64,000 nt of DNA from Roseiarcus sp963776665 (GTDB lineage Bacteria > Pseudomonadota > Alphaproteobacteria > Rhizobiales > Beijerinckiaceae): contig CAVZNQ010000013.1 in NCBI GenBank assembly GCA_963776665.1, positions 62,001 to 126,000 of the forward strand, written 5' to 3'. A program made the translations under genes and the position numbers. How positions within the stretch are numbered: position 1 is the first letter of the stretch; each line of letters opens with the position of its first letter. This document shows, one piece after another, positions 1-7,890 of the stretch. Under the pieces are notes generated by a model, which saw only the letters and a list, made by a program, of their open reading frames with translations, was not told where the DNA came from and did no database searches.

Positions 1-540
1 GAGCTTTCGGTTCCGGCGCGGCGCGCCGCGGCTTTGAGGGCGCGTCTCGCAGGGAAGCTGCAAGATTTCGGCGGCGGGCCGATGGGACTCGAGGCGCTGA
101 TGATCCTGCGCGCCGAGAAAGGCTTCATCGTCGTCGGCAAGGACACCGACGGCACGACCATGCCGCACGACCTTGGCGTCGCGGGCCCGCGCAACTCGCG
201 GGCGGACGAATATATCGGCAAACGCTCGCTCCTCATGCCCGTCGCGAGCGACAAGAGCCGCAAGCAGTTCGTCGGCCTGAGCGTCGGCGAGGGCGAAGCG
301 CTGCTGCCGACCGGCGCGCATATTGCGACCGGCGCGGGCCGCGCGCGGCGCTCGCAGGGTTACGTGACGTCGAGCTATATGAGCCCGAGCCTAGGCCGGC
401 CGGTCGCGCTCGGGCTCGTCGAGGATGGGTTCGCGCGTATGGGCGAGACGGTCGGCGTCTATCATCTCGGCGCCGAGCGTCGCGCGACCATCGCGCCCGC
501 GGTCGCCCTCGATCCGGAAGGAAAGCGGCTCCATGCGTGA
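1..540 (+). CDS. soxA: sarcosine oxidase alpha subunit, C-terminal part (partial)
   Basis: This is the 3' end of a reading frame that is open from the first base, so the gene begins outside the window. About 179 residues are visible. They match the C-terminal GcvT-like, folate-binding half of the alpha subunit of heterotetrameric sarcosine oxidase, with GPMGLEALMILRAEKGF and a KDTDGTTMPHDLG stretch. The enzyme oxidatively demethylates sarcosine to glycine and H2O2 and passes the one-carbon unit to tetrahydrofolate. The stop overlaps the start of the next gene, soxG, as is usual in soxBDAG operons; soxB and soxD should lie upstream. Identification rests on the conserved C-terminus and on the gamma subunit that follows. 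Confidence 0.9.
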   Translation, partial: ELSVPARRAAALRARLAGKLQDFGGGPMGLEALMILRAEKGFIVVGKDTDGTTMPHDLGVAGPRNSRADEYIGKRSLLMPVASDKSRKQFVGLSVGEGEALLPTGAHIATGAGRARRSQGYVTSSYMSPSLGRPVALGLVEDGFARMGETVGVYHLGAERRATIAPAVALDPEGKRLHA

Positions 541-1033
541 GACGCGATGGCCGGCCGCGCGAGGACGAGCGGGTCTCATCATCGACCGGCCCCGCCTGCA
601 AGTCCGGGCGCTCGACGGGCTCGGCCAGACGCTGATCTCGGGCGATCTCGACGCGGCGGTCGCCGCGCTCGCGCCCGGCGCCCCGATCCTCGGCTTGCAC
701 GCGCTGCTGCCTGCGGGCGCGCATGCGCTGCGCATCGGCCGCGCGAGCGCGCTTCTCGTCACGCCGGCGCCAATCAATGGGGGCGAAGGCTGGCGAGACG
801 GCTGGTGCGCGACGAGCGTCGACGACGCTTGGGCGGCGGTCGAAGTTTCGGGCGCGGACGCCTCGCAGGCGCTCATGCAGGCGACCTCGGCCGACCTCGC
901 CGCCGGCTCCTCTTCGGCTGCTGTGCTTGTCTTCGGCCTGCGCGGTCTCCTGGCGCGGACGGAAGCGGGTTTCCGCGTGCATGTCGAGGCGCCGTGGCTC
1001 GAGACGCTGCTCGCCTGGCTCGACGGCGTCTAG
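533..1033 (+). CDS. soxG: sarcosine oxidase gamma subunit
   Basis: 166 residues. I chose the ATG at 533, which overlaps the soxA stop by 8 bp; an upstream in-frame ATG at 425 would run deep into soxA. The protein has the small GcvT-like fold pattern of SoxG: LIIDRPRLQVRALDGLG near the start, then LGLHALLPAGAHALRIG and WCATSVDDAWAAVEVSG. The gamma subunit has no cofactor of its own and helps hold the folate-binding channel of the SoxABDG complex together. It is the last gene of the sox operon, because repeat-rich non-coding DNA follows. Confidence 0.88.
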   Translation: MRETRWPAARGRAGLIIDRPRLQVRALDGLGQTLISGDLDAAVAALAPGAPILGLHALLPAGAHALRIGRASALLVTPAPINGGEGWRDGWCATSVDDAWAAVEVSGADASQALMQATSADLAAGSSSAAVLVFGLRGLLARTEAGFRVHVEAPWLETLLAWLDGV

Positions 1034-1372
1034 AGCAAATTGCATCCCGGTCGACTCCCGCCGTGAGCGTCCCCGCCCCCCTTGCGGGGGCGGGTCAGGG
1101 TGGGGGTCGCGCCGACGCCCGGGAATGAGCAAGACTGTTGGTCGGTGAGAGGTTGGGCTCAATCGGAAACGCAACGCGCGACCCCCTCCTAACCTCCCCA
1201 CAAGGGGGAGGAGAAGCCTCGGCCCGCATCGAGGTAAACGCGACACGCTCTAGCGTCAAAACCCAATCGCGTGGCTGCGCTTCTGACCGCTTCCCGGCAG
1301 CGGCCATTCCCGGACGGCGGCGACGGCGCAATGTCGGGATCGTCGTGCTAGAGCATGTTGCGTTTGGGTGGA
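1030..1372. repeat. cluster of REP-like and dispersed intergenic repeats
   Basis: The space between soxG and the cyclase gene contains no convincing gene. Two G/C-run modules lie head to head: one near 1074-1112 contains CCCCCCTTGCGGGGG followed by GGGTGGGGGTCGCG, and an inverted relative at 1177-1214 starts with CGCGACCCCCTCC and has CCCCACAAGGGGGAGG. These resemble the short palindromic intergenic repeats common in Hyphomicrobiales. A second type, CTAGAGCA followed by a TTGC-rich stretch, appears near 1032 and 1349 and inverted near 1248. From 1373 to 1530 I see nothing except the ribosome binding site of the next gene. Confidence 0.6.
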
Positions 1373-1532
1373 AGCCGAGACTCTGTCAGTTGCGAGCGAA
1401 GCGAAGCGAATCCAGAGAACTTCGGGACGCCTTGCGTTCCCTCGGATTGCTTCGTGCGCTAACAGCTCCTCGGCAATGGACGATTCTAAGTCGGTGCAAG
1501 TTGCTCTAGGTTGCGCGACAACAGAGGGAAAA

Positions 1533-3320
1533 ATGGCGGAAAAGCGGAAGCTTGCAGCGATCCTGGCCGCCGACGTCGTCGGTTTCAGTCGGCTCACCGC
1601 CGCAGACGAAGATCGCACTTTGGCTCGGCTCCGGGCGCTGCGCAGCGATCTTATCGACCCCACCATCGCCGTGCACAACGGGCGCGTGTTCAAGCGCACC
1701 GGCGATGGGGCGCTTGTCGAGTTTCGCAGCGTGGTCGATGCGGTGCGCTGCGCCATCGAAGTGCAAAACGCCATGATCGAGCGCAACGCGGGCGTAGCGC
1801 ACGATCGCCGAATCGAATTCCGGATCGGCATTCATGTCGGTGACGTCGTCGAGGAGAGCGACGGCGATATGATGGGCGACAGCGTCAACATCGCCGCACG
1901 CCTCGAGGGCATCGCCAGGCCCGGCGCCATTTGCCTCTCCGAACAAGCCTATTGGCAGGTGAAGGCCCGCCTCGACATCGCGGTCAGCGATCTGGGCGCG
2001 ACCCAGCTCAAGAATATCGCGGAGCCGGTTCGAGCCTTTTCGCTGCAGGTCGGCCTTCCTGCCGAAGCGAAGCCGGCGGCGCCAGTCGAGCCGAGCGCGG
2101 CGGAAAGGCCGGCAAAGCGGCCTTCCCTGTCAGACAAACCGTCGATTGCCGTTTTGCCCTTTCAAAACATGAGCGGCGACGCCGAGCAGGAGTATTTCTG
2201 CGACGGCCTCGTCGAGGACATCATCACCACTTTGTCGAAACTCGACGGGCTTCGCGTCATCGCGCGCAATTCGAGCTTCGTTTACAAAGGACGCTCGGTC
2301 GACGTTCGCGAAGCCGCGCAACAACTCGGCGTGCGTTATGTTCTCGAGGGCAGCGTTCGCAGGAGCGGGGCCCGGATCCGGGTTACGGCGCAATTGATCG
2401 ACGCGGCCGACGGCTCGCACCTCTGGGCAGAGCGCTACGACCGCGCGGTCGACGACATTTTCGCGATCCAGGACGAGATCACCCTGATGCTCGCGACCGA
2501 GATGCAGGTCAAGCTGACCGACGGCGAACAGGCGCGGATGCACTACACGACGACCAGCAATGTCGAAGCCTGGACCTACTGGGCGAAAGGAATGTCGTAC
2601 TTTCGTCAACCTCCGACCCGGGACAATCGGGAGGCGGCGCAGGCCGCCTGGGAGAAAGCGCTCGCGCTCGACCCGAATTCGGCGCCGCTCAACGCCATGC
2701 TCGGCTTCACCCATTGCCTGGACGCCCGATTCGGCTGGAAAGATTCGTTCGACGTCGCGCACGCAAAGGCCCGCCGCTATGCCGAAAAGGCGCTGGAGCT
2801 CGATCCCAGCAATGCCGACGCTCATATCACGTCAGGCATGGTTTTGCTGATGGAAGGGCGGCATGACGAAGCGGTGGCCGACGCCAGAAAGGCGGTTCGG
2901 CTGGCGCCCGGCTCGGCCGACGTGGCGCAACTTGCGGGCTTCATTGTTCTGCCCTCGGGATATGCGGAAGAGGCAATCGCGCTTTGCGAGAAGTCGATTT
3001 CCCTCAGCCCGAATTTTCCCACGGTGTATCTGGGCACGCTTGGAGACGCCTATCGACAGGCCGGGCGAACCGATGACGCGATCGCCACCTTCGAGGCCTA
3101 TAACGCGCGAAATCCCGGCTTCGGACTGACCGACGTCGTGATTGCCCACCAGGAAAAGGGCCAGCCCGAGGAAGCGAAGCGAACGGCCGCGCGCCTGATG
3201 GCCGCGCGACCGGAGTTCACAATCGCCGGCTGGCGCAAAACCCAGTTCATTCGCCGCGACGCCGCGCGGGTCGAAGCCGACGCGGCTGCCCTCCGCGCCG
3301 CCGGACTTCCCCTGGGATGA
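1533..3320 (+). CDS. class III adenylate/guanylate cyclase with TolB-like and TPR domains
   Basis: 595 residues from the ATG at 1533, which has a GAGGGAA ribosome binding site; the open frame reaches back to 1368 but that stretch is repeat-derived. Residues 1-170 form a class III nucleotide cyclase domain. Metal-binding aspartates are expected at D14 (AADVVGFSRL) and D58 (KRTGDGALVEF), and the NIAARLEG helix carries the catalytic Asn and Arg. Residues 200-340 are a TolB-like amino-terminal domain (SIAVLPFQNMSGD), and the rest is TPR repeats for protein contacts. No membrane segment is seen, so it is probably cytosolic. This architecture is greatly expanded in rhizobia and relatives; the input signal is unknown. 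Whether it makes cAMP or cGMP cannot be told by eye. Confidence 0.85.
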   Translation: MAEKRKLAAILAADVVGFSRLTAADEDRTLARLRALRSDLIDPTIAVHNGRVFKRTGDGALVEFRSVVDAVRCAIEVQNAMIERNAGVAHDRRIEFRIGIHVGDVVEESDGDMMGDSVNIAARLEGIARPGAICLSEQAYWQVKARLDIAVSDLGATQLKNIAEPVRAFSLQVGLPAEAKPAAPVEPSAAERPAKRPSLSDKPSIAVLPFQNMSGDAEQEYFCDGLVEDIITTLSKLDGLRVIARNSSFVYKGRSVDVREAAQQLGVRYVLEGSVRRSGARIRVTAQLIDAADGSHLWAERYDRAVDDIFAIQDEITLMLATEMQVKLTDGEQARMHYTTTSNVEAWTYWAKGMSYFRQPPTRDNREAAQAAWEKALALDPNSAPLNAMLGFTHCLDARFGWKDSFDVAHAKARRYAEKALELDPSNADAHITSGMVLLMEGRHDEAVADARKAVRLAPGSADVAQLAGFIVLPSGYAEEAIALCEKSISLSPNFPTVYLGTLGDAYRQAGRTDDAIATFEAYNARNPGFGLTDVVIAHQEKGQPEEAKRTAARLMAARPEFTIAGWRKTQFIRRDAARVEADAAALRAAGLPLG

Positions 3321-3502
3321 GGATTCCCCAGCCCGGGCCCCGCTCGCATATCCGCGTCGCCGAACGCGCGCGGCCGCGAAAAAAATTCGACAATCCTTTG
3401 CGATAATCCGAAGAGCAGTTTATGCTGCGGAGTGGTCGGACCTGGACAGGAGGCGGGACCAACGCGCACGTCGACCGAGGAGCCTCGTTTCCTGGATTCA
3501 TG

Positions 3503-3613
3503 GCTTAAGCCGTTGAAAAAACTCGATCTGCGGAAGAGAAAAATTTGGATCTGACTTCCTTTTCCTTGGAATTTCCTTCCTTGTTGATTTGGATGTTTCT
3601 TCCTTTCGCTTGG
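3503..3613 (-). repeat. dispersed 21-bp-unit element, copy C
   Basis: Read on the minus strand, units of 21 to 23 bp each ending in ATCCAAA or TTCCAAG come first. They are followed by a core with TTCCGCAGATCGAG and TTTTTTCAACGGCTTAAG. The same order (units, then core) occurs in the gaps after the genes ending at 34911 and 63069. It fills most of the 328-bp space between the cyclase and crotonase genes. The units lie toward the crotonase gene, just upstream of its ribosome binding site. Between 3321 and 3502 nothing else was recognised. Confidence 0.5.
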
Positions 3614-3648
3614 AGAAAGCTTCCGCGGCGGTTTTAAGGGAGGTTCGG

Positions 3649-4464
3649 ATGGCGACGGAGACAACGGAACAGCCGATCGGCATCGAACTGCCGAAATCGC
3701 TCAAGGCGACGAGGCTCGGGGCGATCGCCCATCTCAGACTGGCGCGGAGCGAGAAGCGCAATGCGCTCGACGACGGGACCGTGCTCGGGCTCGAGACGTT
3801 CTTCACCCGCCTGCCGGCGGAGATTCGCGCCGTCGTCCTCACCGGCGAAGGCGCGCACTTTTCCGCCGGGCTCGATCTCTCCGAGGTGGCGGGCGAGCGC
3901 GATCCGCTCGAAGCCGCGCTCCATTCGCGCATGTGGCATCGCGCCTTCGAGGCGATTCAGTTCGGCCGCGCTCCGGTCATCGCGGCGCTGCACGGGGCGG
4001 TGGTCGGCGGCGGACTCGAACTCGCCGCGGCGACCCATATCCGCGTCGCGGAACGCTCGACCTATTATGGCCTGCCCGAGGGCCAGCGCGGCATCTTCCT
4101 CGGCGGCGGCGGATCGGTGCGGATCGCGCGGCTGATCGGCGTCGCGCGCGTTCAGGACATGATGCTGACCGGGCGCACGCTCAGCGCCGAGGAAGGTCAT
4201 GCGGTTGGCGCTACCCAGTATCTCGTCGACGACGGCAAGGGATACGAGACCGCGATGGCGCTTGCAGCCAAGGCCGCCTCCAACACCGCGACCACCAATT
4301 TCGCCGTCCTGCACGCGCTGCCGCGCATCGCCGAGAGCGATCCGGCGAGCGGGCTATTGACCGAGTCGCTTATGGCGGCGATCGCGGAAATGAGCGGCGA
4401 AGCCAAGGAGCGGCTGAAGGACTTTCTCGAGAAGCGGGCGGCGAAGGTCACGCGGCCAAGTTAA
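3649..4464 (+). CDS. enoyl-CoA hydratase/isomerase (crotonase) family protein
   Basis: 271 residues from ATG 3649, preceded by AGGGAGG. It is a typical crotonase fold: RSEKRNALD near residue 38, the oxyanion-hole motif HFSAGLDLSEV near residue 75 and HGAVVGGGLELAAATHIRVA with the second backbone amide. LPEGQRGIFLGGGGSVRIARL is a characteristic stretch of the side-chain-binding region; the glutamate in LPEGQ sits where one catalytic Glu of hydratases lies. The exact substrate cannot be assigned. With a feruloyl-CoA synthase at 7891 and a feruloyl esterase at 18051, a role as hydratase/lyase on hydroxycinnamoyl-CoA is possible, but the enzyme could serve fatty-acid oxidation instead. It appears monocistronic. 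Confidence 0.8.
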   Translation: MATETTEQPIGIELPKSLKATRLGAIAHLRLARSEKRNALDDGTVLGLETFFTRLPAEIRAVVLTGEGAHFSAGLDLSEVAGERDPLEAALHSRMWHRAFEAIQFGRAPVIAALHGAVVGGGLELAAATHIRVAERSTYYGLPEGQRGIFLGGGGSVRIARLIGVARVQDMMLTGRTLSAEEGHAVGATQYLVDDGKGYETAMALAAKAASNTATTNFAVLHALPRIAESDPASGLLTESLMAAIAEMSGEAKERLKDFLEKRAAKVTRPS

Positions 4465-4490
4465 GCGTCGGACTGACGCGAAGCTGCTTC

Positions 4491-4590
4491 ATGTCATTCC
4501 CGACCGCCGCAAAGCGGCCGATCGGGAATCCAGCCTGAAGATCAGCCGTCGGCGCAAAAGGCTGGATTCCCGCTTGCGCGGGAATGACAT
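4491..4590. repeat. 100-bp palindromic intergenic element
   Basis: Perfect 12-bp terminal inverted repeats, ATGTCATTCCCG at the left and CGGGAATGACAT at the right, enclose a nearly symmetric interior with GGAATCCAGC and GCTGGATTCC. The size and ends resemble the short GTCATTCCCG-type mobile palindromes scattered in many proteobacterial genomes. It sits between the convergent ends of the crotonase gene and the small membrane protein gene, where it could also act as a bidirectional terminator. Confidence 0.7.
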
Positions 4591-4610
4591 GGGAGGCCGA
4601 GGCGATTCAG

Positions 4611-4847
4611 CTACGCGCGCGAGACCAGCCTCAGCCACGGCGCGACATGAAACGCGCTCATCAGCCCATACATCGCCGCCATTCCGCCGATCAGCGACCC
4701 GTGCGCCGCCGGGCACATCGGCTCGGCGCCGCCGAGAGGAGCAGTCATGAGCGCCATTACCGCGAAAGTCGGCGCTGCAGAGAGGCTCAGGCATTCCGCC
4801 GCAGCGCGAGCGCCGCGGCTCCTGCCGCCGATCGAGATCGTGCTCAT
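4611..4847 (-). CDS. small conserved membrane protein
   Basis: 78 residues. The ATG at 4847 overlaps the TGA of the preceding DUF899 gene (ATGA), which strongly suggests translational coupling. The protein starts MSTISIGGRS and has two hydrophobic stretches, around residues 24-40 and 48-70, ending APWLRLVSRA. I know no function. Similar small proteins are found next to DUF899 genes in Bradyrhizobium-like genomes (from memory, not searched). It is the last gene of the ArsR-linked cluster and may anchor or assist the DUF899 proteins. Confidence 0.65.
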   Translation of the reverse strand: MSTISIGGRSRGARAAAECLSLSAAPTFAVMALMTAPLGGAEPMCPAAHGSLIGGMAAMYGLMSAFHVAPWLRLVSRA

Positions 4848-5593
4848 GCTTTCGCGCCCGCGTCGAGGTTGCGGAAGGCGGCCTCTCCGGCGTCGGACAC
4901 CTTTGCCCATCGCGGGTCGACAGACTTCTCGGCTTCGTAGTTGTCGTGCCAGTTCCACCATTTGTATGGCGGAGTCTGGGGGTAACCCTCGGGGGAATCC
5001 TCCCATAACTCCTGGCGCCCGAGCGGCGTCGCGTCGAGATAGCTCCAGACGGTGCCCATCGCTTCATCGCCGCGGCTATTGATGAAGTAGGTGCGGAACA
5101 CACGGTCGCCGTCGCGGAAAAAGACGTTGTGACCGTGCCACTCGTCGACGCCGAAGTCGGCGTCGAAACTGTCGGTGATGGTGTACCACGGCATCTTCCA
5201 GCCCATCCGCGCCTTGAGACGCGTGATGTCCGCCTGCGGAGCGCGGGATACATACGCGAGCGTGGTGTCGCGCGCGTTCAAGTGAGCGAGGTTCGAGACC
5301 TGATCGGCCCCGAGCGAGCAGCCGCGGCAGGCATGTTCAGGCCAACCGAACACGCCGGGCTCGAAGAAGGCGCGATATACGATCAGCTGGCGCCGGCCCT
5401 CGAAAAGATCGAGCAGGCTCGCTTTGCCTTTCGGGCCCATGAACTCGTAGGCTTTCTCGACCGCCATCCACGGCATCCGCCGGCGATCGGCGGCGAGCGC
5501 GTCGCGGGCCCGGAACACCGCTTTCTCCTTGGTCAAAAGCCGCTCACGCGCGGCGTCCCATTCCTCTTGCGACACGATCGGGGGAGTGTGCAT
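4844..5593 (-). CDS. DUF899 thioredoxin-like protein (second copy)
   Basis: 249 residues from ATG 5593, with AGGAGG 7 bases upstream, so the long open frame before it is not used. DUF899 proteins have a thioredoxin-like fold. This copy has the typical start VSQEEWDAARERLLTKEKA, the MPWMAVEKAYEF and LLDLFEGRRQLIVYRAFF stretches, and a CRGC dithiol motif (HACRGCSLGADQV) at the position of a peroxiredoxin or thioredoxin active site. The C-terminal WYTITDSFDADFG and NVFFRDGDRVFRTYF are also family signatures. It follows the first DUF899 gene after an 11-bp gap. Function is unproven; a redox or stress role is inferred from the motif and the ArsR-controlled cluster. Confidence 0.82.
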   Translation of the reverse strand: MHTPPIVSQEEWDAARERLLTKEKAVFRARDALAADRRRMPWMAVEKAYEFMGPKGKASLLDLFEGRRQLIVYRAFFEPGVFGWPEHACRGCSLGADQVSNLAHLNARDTTLAYVSRAPQADITRLKARMGWKMPWYTITDSFDADFGVDEWHGHNVFFRDGDRVFRTYFINSRGDEAMGTVWSYLDATPLGRQELWEDSPEGYPQTPPYKWWNWHDNYEAEKSVDPRWAKVSDAGEAAFRNLDAGAKA

Positions 5594-5604
5594 CGCTAAA
5601 CCTC

Positions 5605-6402
5605 CTATTTGCCGAACTGGGCGACGGGTTCGGAGTGAGAGGGCCGGGCGTACTCGTCGCGGCGGCGCCACCAGATTCCTGCTTCGTTGCGGCCCTTGGG
5701 CGCGCGGTCGAGCCACTGATAGGCGCCCCAGAGGCCGTCCAGCCCGCGCGCATAGGTCGAATAGGTATGGTAGACGACGCCGTCCTCCATCGCGAAGGCG
5801 CTCATGCCCGGACGGTCGCGCATGTATGTGCGCCCATCGGTTCCGCACGAAGCTGCAAATCGCGCCACCGGATCCGGGACCTGCGAATCCGCCGTCAGCG
5901 GATGGCCGCCGCGGCGGTAATTGTACTCGACGCCGCCCGCGCGCTGCGCTTCCTCGGTGATCGAGACGTTGAAATCGAAGTTGAAGTCGTCGCCGAACGA
6001 AGAGGCCCAGGGGAACGTCCACTCCATCCGCCGCTTATAGGCTTGCAGCTTTGACAGAGGGGCGCGAGACACGGCCGAAAGCATGACGTCGTGATTGGCG
6101 AGGTGGACGGCGAAGCGGTCGAAGCCGTCGGCGATCATCGAGCAGGACGGGCATCCCGCTTTGTAATCCGGTCCGAACATGAAGTGGTAGACGAGGAGCT
6201 GCGAGCGGCCGCCGAAGAGATCTTTGAGCGAGGCGTTTCCGTCATCGGTGTCGAACCGATAGGCCTTGTCGACCTTAACCCACGGCATCTCCTGACGCTG
6301 GCGCGCCACCGCGTCGCTGAGCCGCGTCAGCTCTTTTTCCTGCTTAAGCAGCCCAATCCGGGCGCTCAGCCATTCATCGCGCGAAACGACTTGATTGTTC
6401 AT
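5605..6402 (-). CDS. DUF899 thioredoxin-like protein (first copy)
   Basis: 265 residues from ATG 6402 (MNNQVVSRDEWLSAR), with CAGGAG upstream. It shows the same order of family signatures as its neighbour: MPWVKVDKAYRF, LKDLFGGRSQLLVYHFMF and a CPSC dithiol (AGCPSCSMIADGFD). It has a longer C-terminal half with a YNYRRGG insert and GMSAFAMEDGVVYHTYSTYARG. The two copies have clearly diverged (CPSC versus CRGC), so they are not a recent duplication. A 128-bp gap with a repeat separates it from the AHSA1 gene upstream. Confidence 0.82.
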   Translation of the reverse strand: MNNQVVSRDEWLSARIGLLKQEKELTRLSDAVARQRQEMPWVKVDKAYRFDTDDGNASLKDLFGGRSQLLVYHFMFGPDYKAGCPSCSMIADGFDRFAVHLANHDVMLSAVSRAPLSKLQAYKRRMEWTFPWASSFGDDFNFDFNVSITEEAQRAGGVEYNYRRGGHPLTADSQVPDPVARFAASCGTDGRTYMRDRPGMSAFAMEDGVVYHTYSTYARGLDGLWGAYQWLDRAPKGRNEAGIWWRRRDEYARPSHSEPVAQFGK

Positions 6403-6435
6403 GGTCAATCTCCTGTTTGGTGGGTCAAGCTTCGC

Positions 6436-6515
6436 GTCCCTCATGGTGAGGAGCGCCGGAGGCGCGTCTCGAACCATGCTCCAGCGCTCGGCGCCGTCTC
6501 AGGACGAGGTGGAGT
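6436..6515. repeat. REP-like palindromic intergenic repeat
   Basis: The sequence contains CCTCATGGTGAGGAGCGCC followed by GGCGCGTCTCGAACCATG. It is of the type CCTCATGGTGAGGAG / CGTCTCGAACCATG that recurs between genes in Bradyrhizobium and Rhodopseudomonas relatives. A related copy occurs at 22285. It lies between the AHSA1 gene and the first DUF899 gene, so it may attenuate or process the transcript between them. Confidence 0.6.
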
Positions 6516-6530
6516 CTCTGTCTCGACAGA

Positions 6531-7067
6531 TCAGTTCGGGATGCGCCGGTCGTATTCGGCCCTCAGCCGGGTGAACCGTTCCCAGAACGGCTCGGTCTCC
6601 TCGTCGTTCAGGCGGGCGGCGAGCATGTCGAGATGCGCGTGCCAGCCGGTGCTGACGCCGACCATCATGCCGCGCGTGGGCAGGCGGCGATGGACCACGG
6701 TCAAGAGCACCTTCTCGCCCCTCGGCTCGAGCGCGAAGGAAACGTCGCTGTCTTCCTTGCCCCAGGTGAAGGCGAGCTTGCGCGGCGGGTCGAGTTCGAT
6801 GATCCGGCTTTCCATCCGGTGCTCCTCGCCGAAGCCCTCGGGGCGCTTGCCCGGTGGGTCCGTGAGCTCGCTGTTGCGCCAGACGAGTTCGAACGGCGCC
6901 CCGACCTTCATTTCCATCTCGCCCGCCGCCAGCCATTGGCGGCGCAGATCGCTCCGGGTGAGATAGCCCCAGACGCGCTCGATCGGTCCGGGCAGAAAGC
7001 GCTGGATCGTCAGCGTGGCAGGCTCGGTCAGCACGCCATAGGCGTCGAGGTTCGCGCGTTCGTTCAT
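6531..7067 (-). CDS. AHSA1/SRPBCC family protein
   Basis: 178 residues. The ATG at 7067 overlaps the arsR stop (ATGA). The START-like, AHSA1 pattern is clear: TIQRFLPGPIERVWGYLT near residue 18, LRRQWLAAGEMEMKVGAPFELVWRN, then LDPPRKLAFTWGKED and VLLTVVHRRLP, ending FWERFTRLRAEYDRRIPN. Such proteins have a hydrophobic ligand cavity and very often follow an ArsR regulator, as here. The ligand is unknown. It is co-transcribed and translationally coupled with arsR. Confidence 0.85.
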   Translation of the reverse strand: MNERANLDAYGVLTEPATLTIQRFLPGPIERVWGYLTRSDLRRQWLAAGEMEMKVGAPFELVWRNSELTDPPGKRPEGFGEEHRMESRIIELDPPRKLAFTWGKEDSDVSFALEPRGEKVLLTVVHRRLPTRGMMVGVSTGWHAHLDMLAARLNDEETEPFWERFTRLRAEYDRRIPN

Positions 7068-7432
7068 TGGCCGTCTCCGTCTTGAGGGATGGGGGGTTGG
7101 GGTGCGTCCTCCTCGCGGAGGAGCCGGTCGAGCACATCCAGACGAGCAGTCCAGAAGCGCTCGTAGAAGCTCAGCCACTCCTGGGCGCTGGCGAGCGGTC
7201 CGGGATCGAGGCGACACATGTGCGTGCGTCCGCGCACCTCGCGGCGGATCAGGCCGGCGTTTTCGAGCACCTTGATGTGTTTCGAGGCCGCCGCGAGCGA
7301 GATGGCGAATGGTTGCGCGAGCTGGCCGACCGTTCGTTCGCCGTCGGCCAGTTCCCGCAGCATCCGCCGACGCGTGGCGTCGCCAAGGGCGTGAAAGACG
7401 GGAGTGAGCTCGGGCGCCGCTAGTTCAACCAT
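7064..7432 (-). CDS. ArsR-family winged-helix transcriptional repressor
   Basis: 122 residues from ATG 7432. The protein is a standard ArsR domain: PVFHALGDATRRRMLRELADGE, then VGQLAQPFAISLAAASKHIK as helix-turn-helix and LENAGLIRREVRGR as wing. No metal-binding cysteine pair is present, so it belongs to the non-metal subgroup that partners AHSA1 proteins. The start codon lies in the middle of a perfect palindrome (7424-7441), with a second palindrome 40 bp upstream. This implies tight autorepression of the whole arsR-AHSA1-DUF899 cluster. The open frame continues upstream to 7684, but that part is non-coding leader. Confidence 0.9.
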   Translation of the reverse strand: MVELAAPELTPVFHALGDATRRRMLRELADGERTVGQLAQPFAISLAAASKHIKVLENAGLIRREVRGRTHMCRLDPGPLASAQEWLSFYERFWTARLDVLDRLLREEDAPQPPIPQDGDGQ

Positions 7433-7441
7433 GTGGTTGAA
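7424..7441. promoter_or_regulatory. ArsR operator 1, overlapping the arsR start codon
   Basis: Perfect palindrome with 8-bp arms, TTCAACCA-TG-TGGTTGAA. The arsR ATG (minus strand 7432-7430) is inside it, so repressor bound here would block both transcript elongation and translation-initiation DNA. The assignment as ArsR operator is inferred from symmetry, position and the second copy upstream. Confidence 0.8.
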
Positions 7442-7464
7442 TATAGGCCGGTGTTTTTCGTGAG

Positions 7465-7480
7465 TCAACCACCTGGTTGA
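7465..7480. promoter_or_regulatory. ArsR operator 2
   Basis: Palindrome TCAACCA-CC-TGGTTGA, the same arms as operator 1. The two centres are 40 bp apart, close to four helical turns, so two dimers would sit on the same face of the DNA. It probably covers the arsR promoter. Confidence 0.8.
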
Positions 7481-7639
7481 ATAAAAGGGACGACTCCTCG
7501 ACCAATGGGGCGGCGTTTCTGTTGATGGCGAATTTTTTGTGGATAGCGAATCTTCTTGCGGAAAATCGGAATCCATGTTACATCTCGAACTGTCGAAAGG
7601 GGCTAGCGCAGGCGCGTGGGCGGCTGGGCGCCAGGAGGG

Positions 7640-7700
7640 ATTTTTTCTTATTTGAATCGGGTGTAACCTATTGAAAAGGCTCAATCCCGAAAAATAAAAG
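7640..7700 (-). repeat. degenerate copy D of the dispersed core element
   Basis: On the minus strand the sequence TTTCGGGATTGAGCC, then TTTTCAATAGGTTAC, matches the core seen at 63159 and 35065. The upstream 21-bp units are not clear here; only an A-rich stretch with ACGAAAACGAAATCGC remains. It lies in the 458-bp divergent space between arsR and the feruloyl-CoA synthase gene. The rest of that space holds the two operators and otherwise nothing I recognise. Confidence 0.35.
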
Positions 7701-7890
7701 CAAGCAAAAGAAAGCGATTTCGTTTTCGTATATTTTCGTGGGCTTACTGCTGCTTGCGCCTATTTTGGCGACCGGCCGAAGCCCCGTGACAGCGCCAGCT
7801 CCAGCGAGCCGGTTCAGGGTCTGGCCCTAAGGTCGCGACAACGGCTACCATGCCACCGAGCCGAAGCTTGCGGGCGCGGGAGGACAGAGG

